Positions 52,702-54,406 of a stretch of 54,406 bases of DNA are shown in pieces. Origin of the DNA: Dietzia massiliensis (GTDB taxonomy: Bacteria > Actinomycetota > Actinomycetes > Mycobacteriales > Mycobacteriaceae); the NCBI RefSeq assembly GCF_018390595.1, contig NZ_JAHBAV010000021.1:1-54406 (forward strand), written 5' to 3'. How positions within the stretch are numbered: the stretch's first letter is position 1; the number at the start of each line of letters is the position of its first letter. The notes beneath the pieces are model-generated. The model worked only from the letters and a program-made list of their open reading frames with translations. It was not told where the DNA came from and ran no database searches. The translations under genes were made by a program, and so were the position numbers.

Positions 52702-53136
52702 TCAGCCCTCGGCGGGCTCGAGCGTCAGGCTCACCGAGTTGATGCAGTACCGCAGGTCGGTGGGCGTGCCGTAACCCTCGCCGGCGAACACGTGGCCCAG
52801 GTGACCGTGGCAGTTGGCGCAGATGACCTCCGTGCGGGTCATGCCGAGCGAGGTGTCCTCGCGCTCGATGACCGCGTCGCCGGCCAGCGGGGTGAAGAAC
52901 GAGGGCCAGCCGCAGTTCGACTCGAACTTGGCGTCGCTGCGGAACAGCTCCGCGCCGCAGCCGCGGCAGCGGTACACGCCCTCGGTCTTGGTGTCGTTGT
53001 ACTCGCCCGTGAAGGGCCGCTCGGTCCCGGCCTGCCGCAGGACCTGGTACTCCGCCGGGGTGAGGCGGCGGCGCCACTCGGCGTCGTCGAGGGTGAAGTC
53101 GGGCTGGGGGGTGTGGCTGTCGGTGGGCTTGCTCAT
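52702..53136 (-). CDS. msrB: Peptide-methionine (R)-S-oxide reductase MsrB
   Basis: 144 aa. Two CxxC zinc pairs (YRCRGCGAELF and VICANCHGHLGHVF) and the catalytic block LRYCINSVSL near residue 131 are present, with GWPSFF in between. It reduces methionine-R-sulfoxide in oxidised proteins. No signal peptide, so cytoplasmic. The ATG lies 9 nt after the aftC stop, so the two genes are probably co-transcribed, as Rv2674-Rv2673 are neighbours in M. tuberculosis. Confidence 0.96.
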   Translation of the reverse strand: MSKPTDSHTPQPDFTLDDAEWRRRLTPAEYQVLRQAGTERPFTGEYNDTKTEGVYRCRGCGAELFRSDAKFESNCGWPSFFTPLAGDAVIEREDTSLGMTRTEVICANCHGHLGHVFAGEGYGTPTDLRYCINSVSLTLEPAEG

Positions 53137-53145
53137 GCCCGCAGG

Positions 53146-54342
53146 CTACGCCGCCGCGGCGGCCGGTGCGATCCGCTCGTGGCGGCGGGGGTCCGAGCGG
53201 CGCCACAGGAGCACCACCAGGACGGTGGCCAGCAGCAGCAGCCAGCCGAGGGTCGGGTGCGCGAACTCGAGCAGCCGCCCGTAGTACGGCCAGCGCGTCG
53301 ACTCCCAGAAGTCGAGCGTGAAGAAGCCGTAGGCCGCGAGCCACGCCGGCCAGTTGCGCACCAGCGACCTGTCGAGCACCACCGTGAGCATGATGGGGAT
53401 GAGCATCATGGAGTAGTACATCTGGCCGAGGGTGGAGACGAGGAACACACCGGAGAGGACGACGCCGGAGGTGGTGGCGAGCCACAGGACCTCGTGGTTG
53501 TGGCGGTACTCGAGCAGCAGCCACACCGCCGACAGCGTCGCGACCACCACGAGGATCCGCGCGACCAGGATGAGCGGCTCCGGGACCCCGTAGTACAGCC
53601 CGAGCCCGGCGAGCGAGCTGTTGTAGTAGTCACGCACCTCGCCCATGTAGGCCAGTGTGGTGTCGACGTAGCTGCGGGCGTCGACGGTCAGCGCCCAGCC
53701 GGCGGCCATGGCGACGGCGGGGATCGCGGCGGCCGTGACGAACGGTTGCCACTGCCTGCGGATGAGCGGCAGCACGAGCAGGGGCGCGAGCATCGGTTTG
53801 ACGGCCAGCGACAGGCCGATGGCCACGCCGGCCCACCATAGGCGTCGGCGGTGCAGGAGGTACAGGAACGCGACCTGGCAGAGGAAGATCACGCCGTTGA
53901 CGTTGGTGAACACCAGCGTGTTGGTGACGGCCTCCGTGCAGAACGCGGCCAGCAGGATCGCGGGGGCGGCGAACGACCGCACGTCGAGGTCGAACAGCCG
54001 CATGAGCAGCCACAGTGCGGCGATGATCGCGGCGGTGTTGAGGCCGATGAACAGCCAGCGGGCGAGCGTGTAGTTGTCGATCATCCCGAACGGGGCCAGC
54101 ATGAACGTCCCGCTGGGCGCGTAGAGGTAGTGCGGCTGGACGGTCAGCAGGTTCTCGGCGTACACCGGCTCGCCGGCGAGGAATCGCCTGGTGGCGGCGT
54201 AGACCGTGCCGAAGTCGTTGGTGATGGAGCCGTTGACGGCCCGGATCAGGACGCGGTGGATGACGGTCATGATCGCCAGCGGCCACAACACGTGGGCGAG
54301 GACGCGGGGCACGGTCATCGTGTTTCGGGTGGGCAACGGCAC
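53146..54342 (-). CDS. aftC: Alpha-(1->3)-arabinofuranosyltransferase AftC-like (GT-C family)
   Basis: 398 aa polytopic protein with about ten hydrophobic segments. The first extracytoplasmic loop has the Asp of NGSITNDFGTVYAATRRFLAGEPVY, the usual acidic catalytic site of GT-C/GT87 enzymes, followed by PHYLYAPSGTFMLAPFG. AVKPMLAPLLVLPLIRRQW and STLGQMYYSMMLIPI are also typical of the mycobacterial AftC/PimE relatives. AftC adds alpha-1,3 branches to arabinan of arabinogalactan and lipoarabinomannan using decaprenylphosphoryl arabinose. The start may be the inner ATG eight codons downstream. The identity relies on gene order beside msrB as well as sequence features. Confidence 0.85.
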   Translation of the reverse strand: MPLPTRNTMTVPRVLAHVLWPLAIMTVIHRVLIRAVNGSITNDFGTVYAATRRFLAGEPVYAENLLTVQPHYLYAPSGTFMLAPFGMIDNYTLARWLFIGLNTAAIIAALWLLMRLFDLDVRSFAAPAILLAAFCTEAVTNTLVFTNVNGVIFLCQVAFLYLLHRRRLWWAGVAIGLSLAVKPMLAPLLVLPLIRRQWQPFVTAAAIPAVAMAAGWALTVDARSYVDTTLAYMGEVRDYYNSSLAGLGLYYGVPEPLILVARILVVVATLSAVWLLLEYRHNHEVLWLATTSGVVLSGVFLVSTLGQMYYSMMLIPIMLTVVLDRSLVRNWPAWLAAYGFFTLDFWESTRWPYYGRLLEFAHPTLGWLLLLATVLVVLLWRRSDPRRHERIAPAAAAA

Positions 54343-54406
54343 GTCACGCAGGGTACCGCCTGGCCGTCCGGGGTCGGGCGAGGCGCTCCGGTCGGTCAGG
54401 ACGGGC
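54343..54406. other. Window end, upstream of aftC
   Basis: 64 nt with no supported feature; it should contain the aftC-msrB promoter or the end of another gene. Confidence 0.3.

Overview
The window is a GC-rich chromosomal segment from a mycolic-acid-type actinobacterium (order Mycobacteriales). The evidence is gene order and content: pptH-pptT-truB-ribF-rpsO-pnp-pepR-dapB-thyX-dapA-rnj-ftsK-pgsA-clgR-pspA-recA-recX-miaB-miaA-dapF-hflX-lexA-nrdR, then a potassium/dxs/heme block ending in an aftC-type arabinofuranosyltransferase. This matches the Mycobacterium tuberculosis order remembered for Rv2836c to Rv2673, but with far less intervening DNA, no recA intein and no insertion sequences. A Dietzia-like genome fits best; that is inference, because no 16S or other taxonomic marker is present. 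Nearly all of the sequence is coding, and many genes overlap by 4 bp (ATGA/GTGA), which implies translationally coupled operons.

Layout. (1) 1-8.2 kb: tail of a MATE-type transporter, the PptH/PptT pair, truB, ribF, rpsO, pnp and an M16 peptidase; the rpsO-pnp and post-pnp gaps hold strong hairpins. (2) 8.2-14.6 kb: dapB, two uncharacterised small genes, thyX, dapA, an RNase J with a long repetitive N-terminal tail, and a mycothiol/DinB-like protein. (3) 14.6-20.6 kb: ftsK, a YciI protein, pgsA, a stand-alone CinA C-terminal domain, and the clgR-pspA envelope stress module with an ECF (SigE-like) promoter signature. (4) 20.6-28.8 kb: recA-recX with two DNA-damage promoter signatures (LexA box and PafBC/RecA-NDp), miaB, a membrane protein, a DUF349 protein, an extradiol-dioxygenase-like protein, miaA and an IclR regulator. 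(5) 28.8-35.5 kb: malate synthase G, dapF, hflX, lexA divergent from a small SOS-type membrane protein, and nrdR. (6) 35.5-45.4 kb: hrpA, a small membrane protein, a permuted NlpC/P60-like protein, two TrkA/RCK genes divergent from a KimA-family potassium importer, and a TrmA-family methyltransferase. (7) 45.4-54.4 kb: dxs, an RNase D/HRDC protein, a DUF3000 protein, hemE-hemY-hemQ (coproporphyrin-dependent heme synthesis), msrB and aftC.

No prophage, transposon, CRISPR array, tRNA or rRNA was recognised. The most interesting material is regulatory: a four-copy nested inverted repeat between an IclR gene and glcB, a 15-bp perfect palindrome in the glcB/dapF promoter region, dual damage-responsive signatures at recA and at the lexA-divergent gene, a palindrome inside the ceoBC promoter facing a KimA-type gene, and about ten genes whose -10 element lies 6-8 nt before the start codon, implying leaderless mRNAs.
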